A stretch of 64,000 bases of DNA from Paenibacillus algorifonticola (GTDB lineage Bacteria > Bacillota > Bacilli > Paenibacillales > Paenibacillaceae). Shown piece after piece: positions 39,841 to 48,653 of this stretch; positions within the stretch are counted from its first letter, which is position 1, and each line of letters opens with the position of its first letter. The translations under genes and the position numbers were made by a program. Location: positions 1 through 64,000 of the forward strand of contig NZ_LAQO01000043.1 of the NCBI RefSeq assembly GCF_000971975.1, given 5' to 3'. A model generated the notes under the pieces. The model was not told the origin of the DNA, did not search any database, and saw only the letters and a program-made list of their open reading frames with translations.

Positions 39841-40026
39841 GTTGGCATTGATCAAGGCATGCGATAGCCAGGACAAGAAGTTGGCTTTTCAAGTATGGCG
39901 GGGATTAAAACGGCAGAAGTGCTTCTTTTTTCATAGGAAGGTGTAGGTCCCTATTCCCTTTGAAATGTGGTGATGAAGCTTTAAGCTTAATAGACCAGAT
40001 ATAAGATAGGAACAGGAGAACCCATC

Positions 40027-40257
40027 ATGCGCATAGCCCTGCAAATACTAGCCATCGTTGTCATGATTATTTTTACGATTTCGCTGATTTATCCGAGATA
40101 TATGTCGATGTACAAGCGTTGGCAGAAGGTAAGTCTGCTTGTTATTGGTGGATTTTTATTCGTACTGACGTTATTGGTGGCGGAGGATTTTAATGTATTT
40201 TCACAATCGAAGACATGGGAGCTGATTGAAAGCTTGTTCGGAAAAGGTAATCCGTGA
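40027..40257 (+). CDS. small two-helix membrane protein, unknown function
   Basis: 76 residues: MRIALQILAIVVMIIFTISL helix, a basic loop (YPRYMSMYKRWQK), a second helix (VSLLVIGGFLFVLTLLVAED), and a soluble C-terminal tail. ATG 40027 follows ACAGGAGA. Nothing nearby hints at a function and I recognise no family. Coding pattern and ribosome site make it credible. Confidence 0.65.
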   Translation: MRIALQILAIVVMIIFTISLIYPRYMSMYKRWQKVSLLVIGGFLFVLTLLVAEDFNVFSQSKTWELIESLFGKGNP

Positions 40258-40573
40258 TATCCGCTTATTTTAAATCATTTTATCATTGCTTTTGTTGTTC
40301 TCTTTTGATTTTTGAAACTTAATGTTGTTGTAATCATAAACTCAGTATAAGAACGTTTAGCAGACCAAACCCACCAAATACAATTAAAAATATTATACGC
40401 ATAATTATCCGATCTGACGTTCATCGTTAGCAGAATGGCCTGTTGTTATTAGACGATGGTGCGGTTGAGCTTATCGAGTCTATCGGCATATTATCACCGG
40501 GCTGCCTATATGGCAGCTTTTCTATTTATGTTGACGGCAATATATTTAAATGTTATCTTGTGTTTAATAAAAT
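40258..40573. other. AT-rich gap with a terminator-like hairpin
   Basis: 316 nt. GCTGCC TATAT GGCAGC (40501-40517) followed by TTTTCTATTT is terminator-like. A 22-codon minus-strand frame (40402 to 40334) encodes only a hydrophobic peptide with no ribosome site. Nothing else recognised. Confidence 0.5.
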
Positions 40574-41084
40574 ATGTTGACGACCACACAATTGAAAAGA
40601 GGGATGAAACTATTAAAGAAAAACATCAATAACGAAGCCAGTGAAAATGAAATCAGTTCGGTAACGCATTTTCCCGTAAGCTTCTCTATATTCAGTATGG
40701 CTCGTTCACATCATAGAAATGCAGGACAGCTGCTTCGCGAAGCAGGCCTATACCCAGGGCAGGAGCTCGTACTGATGCAGTTGAGGCATCGAGACAGCCA
40801 ATCACAGAATAGTCTTTCAAGGTCGCTGCGTCTTAATCATTCGACAATAGCCAAATCCGTTCGTCGTTTGGAAGATGAGGGGCTGGTCACCTGCAGCCGC
40901 TCCCATGAAGATAAACGCGTAACCATCGTATCACTCACTCACTCAAACAGGGCGTGAAGTTGAACCCAGAGTGATTCAGGCTTGGAGCAAGCTGGAAGAG
41001 ATCACAACGAAAGCTCTCAATGACGAAGAAAAAATGCAGTTTGTAGCTCTGGCAAAAAAAATAGCTGCCTCTTTAGAAACTTAG
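40574..41084 (+). pseudogene. MarR-family regulator, frameshifted by a 4-bp repeat
   Basis: The first frame reads a MarR winged helix: FSIFSMARSHHRNAGQLLRE, GLYPGQELVLMQL, SLSRSLRLNHSTIAKSVRRL and EDEGLVTCSRSHEDKR, then runs into VSLTHSNRA and a stop at 40957. The next frame supplies the proper end (TGREVEPRVIQAWSKLEEIT, ending AAKKIAASLET) up to TAG 41084. Between them lies ACTC three times in tandem (40933-40944); with two copies the frame would read VSLTQTGREVEP. MarR proteins repress efflux or redox genes; the oxidoreductase 43 nt downstream was probably its target. No clear ribosome site precedes ATG 40574; ATG 40604 is an alternative. Confidence 0.85.
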
Positions 41085-41127
41085 CTGAAAATTTTAATAA
41101 ATGATGAGTAATAAAGGAGAGATAAGC

Positions 41128-42066
41128 ATGTCAAATAAGTCAATGCAAGCCGTTCTGGTCAATGAATATGGTGGTCCAAATGTCTTGAAGGTAGAAACGG
41201 TTGAACGTCCCCAACCGCAAACGGATGAAGTGCTCGTTCGCATCGTATATGCTACGATTATTCCGCTAGACTATAAAATCCGTAACGGTTGGCTTCAAGA
41301 GGTTTTTCCTGTAACATTCCCCTACATTCCGGGATTTTACGCTTCCGGAGTTGTCGAAGAGGTAGGGCAAGGTGTAACGGATTACAAGCCTGGTGATCGT
41401 ATTTTTGGCAGTATTAGAGGAGCCTACTCAGAATATGGCATTGCGAAAGTCCAGGAACTAGTTAAGATGCCGGATATACTCACCTTTGAAGATGCAGCAA
41501 CGATTAAAGCTGGAGCGGAAACGGCTTGGAAAGCGTTGTTCACTGAAGGTGAACTCCAGCCTGGACAAACCGTTCTTATTCATGCTGCAGCAGGCGGCGT
41601 TGGACAGTTTGCCGTTCAGCTGGCCAAATGGAAGGGAGCTAACGTGATCGCTACGGCTTCAACCTCTAATGTGGACTTCGTCAAGTCTTTGGGGGCAGAT
41701 CAAGTTATCGATTATACGATGACGGCTTTCGAAGACGTTGTACAAGAAGTGGATCTGATCGTCGATTCCATTGGAGGCGAGACCGAGAATCGATCATGGG
41801 CTGTTCTGAAGAAGGGGGGAATTCTCGTCTCTTTGACGCAGGCTCCATCTCAGGAGAACGCTCAAAAGCATGGCGTTACAGCTAAATTTAATACCAAATT
41901 CCCAACATACGCGAATGTGCAGACCTTAACGGAATTAATTGCCGACGGTACGATTAAAGCAGCGATTGATTCCATATTTCCGCTAAACCAAGCTAATAAA
42001 GCACTGGAGAAAAGCGAAGCAAGACATGGACGCGGAAGAATTTTGCTGCACATAAACTCTATCTAA
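41128..42066 (+). CDS. NADP-dependent quinone oxidoreductase (zinc-free MDR family)
   Basis: 312 residues. N-terminal GroES-like domain (MQAVLVNEYGGPNVLKVETV; LDYKIRNGWL; GFYASGVVEEVGQGV) and a Rossmann domain with HAAAGGVGQFAVQLAKWKGA. No zinc ligands are visible, so it should be a quinone/enone reductase rather than an alcohol dehydrogenase. ATG 41128 follows AAAGGAGA; the frame can be read back to 41101 but that start has no site. It lies just after the broken marR gene, a common regulator-reductase pairing, so it may now be constitutive. Confidence 0.9.
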   Translation: MSNKSMQAVLVNEYGGPNVLKVETVERPQPQTDEVLVRIVYATIIPLDYKIRNGWLQEVFPVTFPYIPGFYASGVVEEVGQGVTDYKPGDRIFGSIRGAYSEYGIAKVQELVKMPDILTFEDAATIKAGAETAWKALFTEGELQPGQTVLIHAAAGGVGQFAVQLAKWKGANVIATASTSNVDFVKSLGADQVIDYTMTAFEDVVQEVDLIVDSIGGETENRSWAVLKKGGILVSLTQAPSQENAQKHGVTAKFNTKFPTYANVQTLTELIADGTIKAAIDSIFPLNQANKALEKSEARHGRGRILLHINSI

Positions 42067-42108
42067 CAACAGCATGTATGAGATAGAAGTTAGGATGATA
42101 TTAAAATA

Positions 42109-42144
42109 AACAACACGAGTGCATTTCACACTTAGTGTTGTTTT
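42109..42144 (+). terminator. oxidoreductase terminator
   Basis: AACAACAC (42109-42116) pairs with GTGTTGTT (42135-42142), with an inner GAGTG/CACTT stem, then TTTTC. Confidence 0.75.
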
Positions 42145-42630
42145 CTTCATTCACATCAAGCTATTCTGGCTAATTGTATTGTTAGGTCACTTCCCCTAAA
42201 TAAAGTTTTCGTCTTCACTTATGGTAAGGTTCAGCGTATCATCTCTAAGGCGAAATCATTTGTTGTTTTTTCTACGTATTTTCGATAGCGCGAAATCAAG
42301 AGGCACCCTGTTTGGGTGCCCTTATTGTCCTTCTAAGTTTTGCTTGCTAAGCGAATCTATTCAGCATCAACGCGGCGGCGTCGTCCGTCGAAGCGACGAA
42401 GTACTCGGAGATCAGACCCATGAGCCTGATCATGCCCCCTTGCCCACCCTCAACACGCTGACCACACCGAACGCCGCCCGCACGGCTCACGACCGCCGCG
42501 CCTTTAGGAGACACGTCCTAGCCCTACCGGGTAGCGGTGCCCAATCATTCACCTCGAAGACGGTGACCGCGTCTCATTCCACCCTCCGGTCAAGCCGGAG
42601 GGCAGGCTCAACCTTGAAACGCTCTTGGGA
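42145..42630. other. gap holding a GC-rich fragment that looks foreign
   Basis: 42302-42320 is a hairpin (GGCACCC TGTTT GGGTGCC). From about 42360 to 42630 the base composition rises sharply (blocks such as GCGGCGGCGTCGTCCGTCGA). On the minus strand from 42437 it reads MIRLMGLISEYFVASTDDAA before breaking off, which has the look of a high-GC actinobacterial protein start. CCCTCCGG TCAAG CCGGAGGG (42582-42602) is another hairpin. No intact gene. Confidence 0.55.
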
Positions 42631-43575
42631 CTAGGTGGCATCCTGCTGTTCCAGCCATCTCAAAATCGCTTGGTTTGTTTCTTCCGGCTTTTCTTGCTGA
42701 ATCCAATGACCGCAATCCAGATTGACCACTTCCACATTGGGCACGAAATTTGTTAATATTTCAGACTTCGGAACCGCATCCCGGTCACCATAGATCATGA
42801 GGGTCGGCTGTTGGATGATTGGGTTCACTTCCGCCAATAAGCGCCAGTTGCGGTCAAGGTTCCTGTACCAATTTATGCTGCCCGTGAACCCTGATGTTTC
42901 AAAGGCGGAGACGAAAACAGCCAGTTCGCTGTCGCTCATCAAGGGCTCACCCAGTGGTGTTTCTGCGTTGGCAAGATTGATCATCACCATTCCCGGCTCT
43001 GGCTCTCCAAGTGGCTCGTTTTTTCGGTACATGTTGCGAAGGAACCGGAACGTATTGTCTTCCAATACGGCGTCCGCGACGCCTGGCTGTCGATTAAAGT
43101 GGACAAAATAGTAGTCGCCGCCAAGTATTTCTTCCATGAACTCGATCCAGGGTTTTTCTCCGCGCTCTTGGTAAGGCAAGCTCAGATTTATCACTTTGTT
43201 TACACGGTTTGGATGCAATAAGGTCAGTCCCCAAACGACCATTGCACCCCAATCATGACCGACAAAGGTGGCATCTTCGTATCCGTAGTGATCGAGAAGT
43301 GCGATGAGATCACCCGACAAGTGTTCAATGTCATAGTCTGTTACTTCGGTCGGACGGGATGAGTTGCCGTAACCCCGCTGGTTTGGGACGATGACATGGT
43401 AGCCCGCTGCGGCAAGGGCGGCCATCTGATGGCGCCAAGAAAAGGCATGCTCTGGCCAGCCGTGACAGAGGACAATGGGTTCTCCGGCATTTTGTCGGCC
43501 TGCTTCAAAGACTTCGAGTTCCACACCGTTGACTGAAATAAGGGTGGGCTTGGGAAAATCGGTTGGATTAAACAT
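42631..43575 (-). CDS. alpha/beta hydrolase, epoxide hydrolase-like
   Basis: 314 residues, cytoplasmic. HGWPEHAFSWRHQMAAL carries the oxyanion motif HGWP, the nucleophile Asp lies in FVGHDWGAMVVW (epoxide hydrolase/dehalogenase type rather than Ser), the acid is near YGDRDAVP and the His in DCGHWIQQEKPEE. The likely reaction is hydrolysis of an epoxide through an ester intermediate; substrate unknown. ATG 43575 follows AAGGAGGA. Divergent from a WYL regulator which probably controls it. Its stop codon abuts the GC-rich fragment. Confidence 0.9.
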   Translation of the reverse strand: MFNPTDFPKPTLISVNGVELEVFEAGRQNAGEPIVLCHGWPEHAFSWRHQMAALAAAGYHVIVPNQRGYGNSSRPTEVTDYDIEHLSGDLIALLDHYGYEDATFVGHDWGAMVVWGLTLLHPNRVNKVINLSLPYQERGEKPWIEFMEEILGGDYYFVHFNRQPGVADAVLEDNTFRFLRNMYRKNEPLGEPEPGMVMINLANAETPLGEPLMSDSELAVFVSAFETSGFTGSINWYRNLDRNWRLLAEVNPIIQQPTLMIYGDRDAVPKSEILTNFVPNVEVVNLDCGHWIQQEKPEETNQAILRWLEQQDAT

Positions 43576-43695
43576 TGCATTTCCTCCTTAGCTTTTAGAA
43601 AAACGGGCACATCATGATCCTCTGTAATCATTTTCTGTAATTCGCTCGGCACCTTTGGGGCGGAAATCAAAACCTCCTTCTTGTGATACATGTAG

Positions 43696-43729
43696 TATAA
43701 TGGACAAAAGGTGACATGTTAGTGTCACC
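43696..43729 (+). promoter_or_regulatory. divergent promoter region with inverted-repeat operator
   Basis: TATAAT at 43696-43701 is followed at the expected start point by GGTGACA TGTTAG TGTCACC (43710-43729), a perfect 7-bp inverted repeat. Its place suits autoregulation by the YafY-like protein whose gene starts 33 nt later; it is also near the hydrolase gene's upstream side. The -35 is weak. Confidence 0.6.
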
Positions 43730-43762
43730 GTTCTGAAATCATGTAGAAAAAAGAGGGCAATT

Positions 43763-44674
43763 ATGGACAAAGTGGAGAGACTCATTTCGATTATCATGAT
43801 ATTGCTGAAAAAAGAGGTTGTTTCTACAAAGGAATTCACACAACTATTCAATGTTTCCAAAAGAACGATCCTTCGCGATATGGAAACATTGAGCTTATCG
43901 AACATCCCGATCTACTCTGTCAATGGGGTCAAAGGCGGCTACGGCATAATGGATGAATACAAGGTTGATAAACGCCTTTTAAGCAGCTCTGATTTACAGA
44001 ATATATTAACTGCGCTCGGCGGATTGGAACAAATCCTCCGTACTGAAGAAGTTGAAAGAACGATAAAAAAAATAGAGGCAATGGTTAGTCCATTGTCTCT
44101 GAATCGTTCCATTCAACTGTCGTTTTATGATTGGGAAGGTCGGTCCGAGATTCTTGAAACCTTAAAGACATGTCAAGAAGCCATTTTAAAGAAAAGGCTG
44201 GTTTCGTTTGATTATACAGATAAAGACGGGGCTGTAACGAATAGAATGGTCGAGCCCTATGAGCTGCATTTTAGCGAATCGAGTTGGTACTTGAAAGGAT
44301 TCTGTTTACATCGACAGGGATATCGAACATTCAAGTTATCTCGGATCGATCATATTACGATGGATGAACGCGCGTGTCATCCTAGAGACGATTGGTCAGA
44401 GCAAGGACACGAAGCAAGTTATCTACCGCAACTCGTCACGATTAAGGCATGGATATCGCCTAGCATAAAAGATCAAATCATCGAAAGGTATGGTCGAAGA
44501 AATATTGAAGACCATAGTTCTGGATTTTTATTAGCAACCATTTATGTCCCTCAAAATCGTATGGGATTTCAATTTTTAGCAAGCTTCGGCACTCATCTAA
44601 AAGTTGTAGAGCCCAAAACCTATGTTGAAGACTTTCGAAATTATTTATATCAAATGATGGAGAACTATTCCTGA
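43763..44674 (+). CDS. YafY-type transcriptional regulator (HTH-11 plus WYL domain)
   Basis: 303 residues. N-terminal winged helix: MDKVERLISIIMILLKKEVV, then LFNVSKRTILRDMETLS and GVKGGYGI. The WYL domain is at about 135-215 (VSFDYTDKDGAVTNRMVEPY; SSWYLKGFCLHRQGYRTFKL), a ligand-sensing fold. A WCX-like C-terminal segment follows. ATG 43763 has AGAGGGC upstream, a moderate site. Divergent from the hydrolase gene 42631-43575, its likely target. Confidence 0.93.
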   Translation: MDKVERLISIIMILLKKEVVSTKEFTQLFNVSKRTILRDMETLSLSNIPIYSVNGVKGGYGIMDEYKVDKRLLSSSDLQNILTALGGLEQILRTEEVERTIKKIEAMVSPLSLNRSIQLSFYDWEGRSEILETLKTCQEAILKKRLVSFDYTDKDGAVTNRMVEPYELHFSESSWYLKGFCLHRQGYRTFKLSRIDHITMDERACHPRDDWSEQGHEASYLPQLVTIKAWISPSIKDQIIERYGRRNIEDHSSGFLLATIYVPQNRMGFQFLASFGTHLKVVEPKTYVEDFRNYLYQMMENYS

Positions 44675-45104
44675 TAAAGGTCTCGTCTCGGCATATATGA
44701 CGGATTCCACATGAGTTGGGTCTTTACGCGCTTCTTCATAGATTTAGCATCGAAGCTTCAACCTTCAACTCAACTTGCCGCTTTACCACTATTTGTGATA
44801 CGGTTCAGCTTAACAGGTCTATCGGCGAAAAATCCAGTGCGACGAAACACTCTGTCGACATCTTAGCCGCATACAAAATAGCATATACCGTTTGACCAGT
44901 ACCTGCCGAATTCAAGCGACTCTATTCTTATATTCTAAATCTAGCAAATGATCAAGACTGGCATTCAGCATGCGTAATATCATGAGTAACGATTCAGATC
45001 TAGTCGCATTAGCGTTCGGTTTGAATAAACTGTCCGGAGTACCCTTTACGATCCCATGTCGGATAAAATATCATTCTAATTACACACCTGTGCGCGAAAT
45101 CTCT
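44675..45104. other. gene-free gap containing one copy of a 15-bp shared word
   Basis: 430 nt. TTGTGATACGGTTCA (44793-44807) is identical to 48576-48590 at the other end of the LysR/acyltransferase/MFS block. Nearby CTTCAACTCAACTTGCCG (from 44763) resembles CTTCAACTAAACTGCCCG (from 48602). The order of the two words differs at the two ends. No intact gene; likely mobile-element debris. Confidence 0.5.
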
Positions 45105-46001
45105 TTAGGTGTTATTTTTCAAAAATGTTTCTCTGGTCAAGCTCAAAAAGGCTTCGATTGCAGGCGAGATCCACTTCTCTTCATGCCAAAACATTTGGGT
45201 TGCAAACGATGTGGCGGTCAAATCCCACGGCAACGGAACCAGTTCTCTCCGATTCACTTCTCCTATCACGGCCATTTCAGGCAATATGGCAATGCCCATT
45301 CCTATTTTCGCACATTGTTTAATAGCCTCAGCACTGTTAAACTCCAATTCGGTAATTCCCCCCATGCCCCTCTGTGAAAGACTTCGATCAAAAAAAGTGC
45401 GATAGGAACATCCCTTCTCCGTCAACAAAAAGGTCTCGCCATGAAAATCTTCAATGGCCAATGCAGTATGTGCAGCCAAAGGATGATCTGGTGATACCAA
45501 TAGATAAAAGGGCTCATCCAGCATTTTTTCACCGCAAAATCCTGTCTCGCCCTTGTCCTCATCCAGCATGAAAATAATGTCAGCGTCCCCTTCACGCAAG
45601 CTCTGTTTGAGGTTCGAATTAGCCAGCGGTCGAAACATTAACCGAATCCCTGGATAGCACAAACGAAACTGGCGCAATACAGCCGGCAGCCGGTACGTAC
45701 ACAACGTTTCATCGGCACTTATGATTACCGTACCCGTCAATTCCCCCGATTGCTTGACGGCATGCTGTGCTTCTTCAACCACACTCAATATGTTATCTGC
45801 ATAGCGCAGGAACGTTCTCCCTGCATCGGTCAAAGTCACATTTTTACCCAATCTGTCCACCAACTTGACACCCAATTCTTCCTCTAAGGCCTTCATTTGC
45901 ATCGTAACCGTTGAAGGGACATATTTCTGCACTTCTGCAGCTCGGGTAAAGTTGAGTGTGGACGCAAGCGTATAAAAGGTTTTTAATTGGCGCAATTCCA
46001 T
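45105..46001 (-). CDS. LysR-family transcriptional regulator
   Basis: 298 residues. N-terminal LTTR helix-turn-helix: MELRQLKTFYTLASTLNFTR, AAEVQKYVPSTVTMQMKALE, ELGVKLVDRLGKNVTLTDAG. A type 2 periplasmic-binding effector domain follows. ATG 46001 follows AAGGAG; the frame extends to 46046 without a site. Divergent from the acyltransferase/MFS pair, the classic arrangement for an LTTR and its target. More AT-rich than the flanking pectin locus. Confidence 0.94.
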   Translation of the reverse strand: MELRQLKTFYTLASTLNFTRAAEVQKYVPSTVTMQMKALEEELGVKLVDRLGKNVTLTDAGRTFLRYADNILSVVEEAQHAVKQSGELTGTVIISADETLCTYRLPAVLRQFRLCYPGIRLMFRPLANSNLKQSLREGDADIIFMLDEDKGETGFCGEKMLDEPFYLLVSPDHPLAAHTALAIEDFHGETFLLTEKGCSYRTFFDRSLSQRGMGGITELEFNSAEAIKQCAKIGMGIAILPEMAVIGEVNRRELVPLPWDLTATSFATQMFWHEEKWISPAIEAFLSLTRETFLKNNT

Positions 46002-46032
46002 CGAGTTCCCGCTCCTTAATTCAAAAAAAATG

Positions 46033-46085
46033 AACGTTCTATTCATAAACGTTTCTTTGACTTAACAATAGCAGTATCGTAGAGT
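46033..46085 (+). promoter_or_regulatory. promoter and possible LysR sites of the acyltransferase/MFS operon
   Basis: TTGACT (46057-46062), 17-bp spacer, TAGAGT (46080-46085). Just upstream, AACGTT occurs twice 15 bp apart (46033-46038 and 46048-46053), suitable for an LTTR dimer pair on one face of the helix. Confidence 0.5.
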
Positions 46086-46136
46086 GATGACAAGTAAGAC
46101 AGCCCATACTTTAGCTATGAAAAGGAGTTTTTTTAT

Positions 46137-47147
46137 ATGAGAGATTATGAAATTTATGAACTAGGAGATGTTCTGCTGCAATCCGGTGACACTCTGCCAA
46201 ATGCCATTCTCGCCTACAAAACATACGGCATGCTAAATGCAGCCAAAAATAATGTGATTGTATATCCCACCTGGTTTGCCGGCTTGCATACTGATAACGA
46301 ATGGTTAATCGGACCTGGCAAGGCACTGGATCCAGAAAAATATTTTATCATCGTCCCTAATATGTTGGGCAATGGACTCTCCTCCTCGCCAAGCAATACG
46401 CCATCGCCCTATCATCAAGCAAATTTTCCACTGATTTCGATTTATGATAATGTGCGACTGCAGCATCAACTGGTGAATCAAAAGTTTGGTATTGCAGAAA
46501 TCGCCCTCGTTGTAGGTTGGTCACTAGGCGCTGTGCAGACCTTTCAGTGGGGGGCAAGCTATCCCGATATGGTAAAACGAATCGCTCCATTCGGCGGGAC
46601 TGCCATGACCCGGCCACATGCAAAGGTTGTATTTGAAGGAATGATCGCTGCCCTTCAGGCTGATTCTGCTTGGAAAAATGGCTTTTACACGCAGAAACCC
46701 AAAACGGGATTGGCAGCCATGGGTCGAGTCTACGCGGCTTGGGGGTTCTCTCAGGCTTATTATCTAGAGCAGCTCTATCAGCAAGAGGGCTACCACACAC
46801 TGGAGGAATATCTCGTCGATTACTGGGATCAAGTATTTTTGACCTTTGACGCTAATGACCTGATCACCATGTTACGTACCGGAATTACAGGTGACATTAG
46901 CGCTAATCCGACGTATAACGGCGATTTTGACCTTGCATTAAGCAGGATAACAGCACGGGCCCTGGTTATGCCGGGAAGTACAGACCTTTTCTTCCCTCCC
47001 CAGGATAACAAATATGAAGCACGACATATACCAAATGCATTCTTCCTCCCGATTGAATCCAAGTGGGGGCATTGCGCAGGCATTGGACAGCATGAACCAG
47101 ATTCCGTATTTATAGATAAAAGTCTAAAAAGTTTCTTGCTTGAATGA
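46137..47147 (+). CDS. alpha/beta-fold acyltransferase/hydrolase of the MetX (homoserine O-acetyltransferase-like) family
   Basis: 336 residues. ILAYKTYGMLNAAKNNVIVY is the MetX-like N-terminal strand, VVGWSLGAVQTFQWGASYPD holds the nucleophile Ser, LVMPGSTDLFFPP the acid Asp, and ESKWGHCAGIG the catalytic His. It is shorter than true MetX (~370) and part of a pump operon, so the acceptor is probably not homoserine; a hydrolase or acylation role in detoxifying or making a small molecule is possible. ATG 46137 follows AAAAGGAG. The next gene starts 22 nt downstream. Confidence 0.85.
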   Translation: MRDYEIYELGDVLLQSGDTLPNAILAYKTYGMLNAAKNNVIVYPTWFAGLHTDNEWLIGPGKALDPEKYFIIVPNMLGNGLSSSPSNTPSPYHQANFPLISIYDNVRLQHQLVNQKFGIAEIALVVGWSLGAVQTFQWGASYPDMVKRIAPFGGTAMTRPHAKVVFEGMIAALQADSAWKNGFYTQKPKTGLAAMGRVYAAWGFSQAYYLEQLYQQEGYHTLEEYLVDYWDQVFLTFDANDLITMLRTGITGDISANPTYNGDFDLALSRITARALVMPGSTDLFFPPQDNKYEARHIPNAFFLPIESKWGHCAGIGQHEPDSVFIDKSLKSFLLE

Positions 47148-47169
47148 AACTGAGGAGGAGCGGATTAAA

Positions 47170-48354
47170 TTGAAAAATAAATTGATTATATATGTCCTAG
47201 CACTTGCTGTTTTTCTAATTGGAACCATTGAATACATTATTACAGGAGTCATTGAAATGATCGCCATGGACTTGAGAGTATCTACTTCCGAAGCTGGTTT
47301 ACTGGTGACTGTATTTGCTCTCGCAGCGGCCATTGTTGCTCCGATTCTGATTGCATTAACAATAAATATGGATCGCAAGAAGCTACTGATGGCTGCCCTC
47401 AGTGTGTTTATTACCAGCAACGGACTTATGCTTGCAAACCTTTCTTACGAAACATTACTATGGGTACGAATTATTCAAGGGGCTAGCGGAGGAATCGCTA
47501 CCGTAGTAGCCATGGCAGTAGCGACACGACTCGTCGAAAAAGAAAGAAGGGGCAATGCCATCGGTATTATTTTGATGGGGCTCAGTAGTTCGTTAGTTCT
47601 GGGTGTTCCAGCTGGCACATTTTTTAGCGAGCTGTTTGGATGGAGAGTTTTGTTTATTTTGATCGGTATAATAAGCGTTCTTCCATTGTTTATCATCTAT
47701 AAAAAGGTTCCTACAATCAGAGAAGAAGAAGCTGTTACCCTCAGGATGCAGCTCTCTATTTTAAAAGATTCAAAAATTGTAACTGCCTTGGCTATTACTT
47801 TATTTTATATTGGTGGTTACTCTACGCTCTTTACTTATATTACACCTTTCTTGCAAGCCGTATCCTCTCTTTCCATAACCGAAATTAGCGGTGTTTTATT
47901 CCTAGCGGGAATTTGCAGCTTCATCGGATCCAAAGTGGGTGGACAATTGGCAGATACAAAGGGATCGAAATTCACAATTTGTATTGGACTCCTGTTACAG
48001 GGAGCAATGCTCCTTTTATTCACTCTAGCTGGTGTCAATATCATTGTATTAATCTTAGTTTTAATGATCTTTATGTTAGCAACCTGGAGCATTTCCCCTG
48101 CTCAGCAGCTATTTTTGGTCACTCTGGTACCTCGAAATCCAGACATTGCCCTGAGCGTAAATACTTCCTTCATCCAATTTGGTTTTGCGCTAGGATCTGG
48201 ATTAGGCGGCCTTGTCATCAGTCGTACCTCTGTTCTGAATTTGAATTGGGTAGGTTTGGCTGCTGTAAGCGTTGCATTACTTCTTGCCATCTTGCTATTC
48301 AAAAAAATGAGCAGTGGGATTGGAACGTCTACTGTTACTAAAGAAGAATATTAA
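47170..48354 (+). CDS. MFS transporter, drug/sugar efflux (DHA1/AraJ-like)
   Basis: 394 residues, 12 predicted membrane helices. Signature between helices 2 and 3 is partly kept (NMDRKKLLMAAL) and motif C-like GVPAGTFFSELFGWR lies in helix 5, which marks drug:H+ antiporters. I prefer TTG 47170 because GAGGAGG (47152-47158) is about 11 nt upstream; the frame opens at TTG 47140, which would overlap the acyltransferase by 8 nt. With the preceding enzyme and the LysR gene it forms a modify-and-export or resistance cassette (inference). Confidence 0.9.
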   Translation: MKNKLIIYVLALAVFLIGTIEYIITGVIEMIAMDLRVSTSEAGLLVTVFALAAAIVAPILIALTINMDRKKLLMAALSVFITSNGLMLANLSYETLLWVRIIQGASGGIATVVAMAVATRLVEKERRGNAIGIILMGLSSSLVLGVPAGTFFSELFGWRVLFILIGIISVLPLFIIYKKVPTIREEEAVTLRMQLSILKDSKIVTALAITLFYIGGYSTLFTYITPFLQAVSSLSITEISGVLFLAGICSFIGSKVGGQLADTKGSKFTICIGLLLQGAMLLLFTLAGVNIIVLILVLMIFMLATWSISPAQQLFLVTLVPRNPDIALSVNTSFIQFGFALGSGLGGLVISRTSVLNLNWVGLAAVSVALLLAILLFKKMSSGIGTSTVTKEEY

Positions 48355-48359
48355 ATAGC

Positions 48360-48577
48360 TCCCTCTTTCTACAATCCCAGCATTCAAATCCAAGGCATTT
48401 TTTAACACACCGGGCACGCCATTCCCATATTCCGATGTACATAAAAGTACATCATTTGCCTCCCTAAGCTGTGTCCGTAGTTCTCTTACCGAAGCAGGTC
48501 CTTCATCGAAATCGAGATCAGGGTTGAAATGCGGAAGATCGCCCAATCCTTTCCTTGGAAAAAATTCCGCCCTACTT
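48360..48577 (-). pseudogene. remnant of an NADPH-dependent FMN reductase
   Basis: The minus strand reads LPHFNPDLDFDEGPASVREL, RTQLREANDVLLCTSEYGNG and VPGVLKNALDLNAGIV. This is the middle of the FMN-reductase family (P.FNPDLD, ADg....PEY..G.PGVLKNALDW). The N-terminal FMN-binding GS.R motif and the C-terminal part are missing; the upstream end is cut at the 15-bp word TTGTGATACGGTTCA (48576-48590). Confidence 0.8.
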
Positions 48578-48653
48578 GTGATACGGTTCACCGGAGTTAA
48601 TCTTCAACTAAACTGCCCGTTAATTTAATGAAGTCTAGTCAAACATTTCATTA

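Noticed and set aside
40334-40402. 22-codon minus-strand frame encoding a hydrophobic peptide (MRIIFLIVFGGFGLLNVLIL)
   Set aside because: No ribosome binding site and too short to judge; AT-rich DNA yields such frames by chance. No toxin-antitoxin layout was seen.
42221-42634. 137-codon plus-strand frame
   Set aside because: It spans a hairpin and the junction with the GC-rich fragment, has a poor start, and its translation is low in normal protein character.
44675-45104. Decayed transposase gene
   Set aside because: I could not piece together any transposase motif in six frames, only the shared 15-bp word; kept as unexplained debris.
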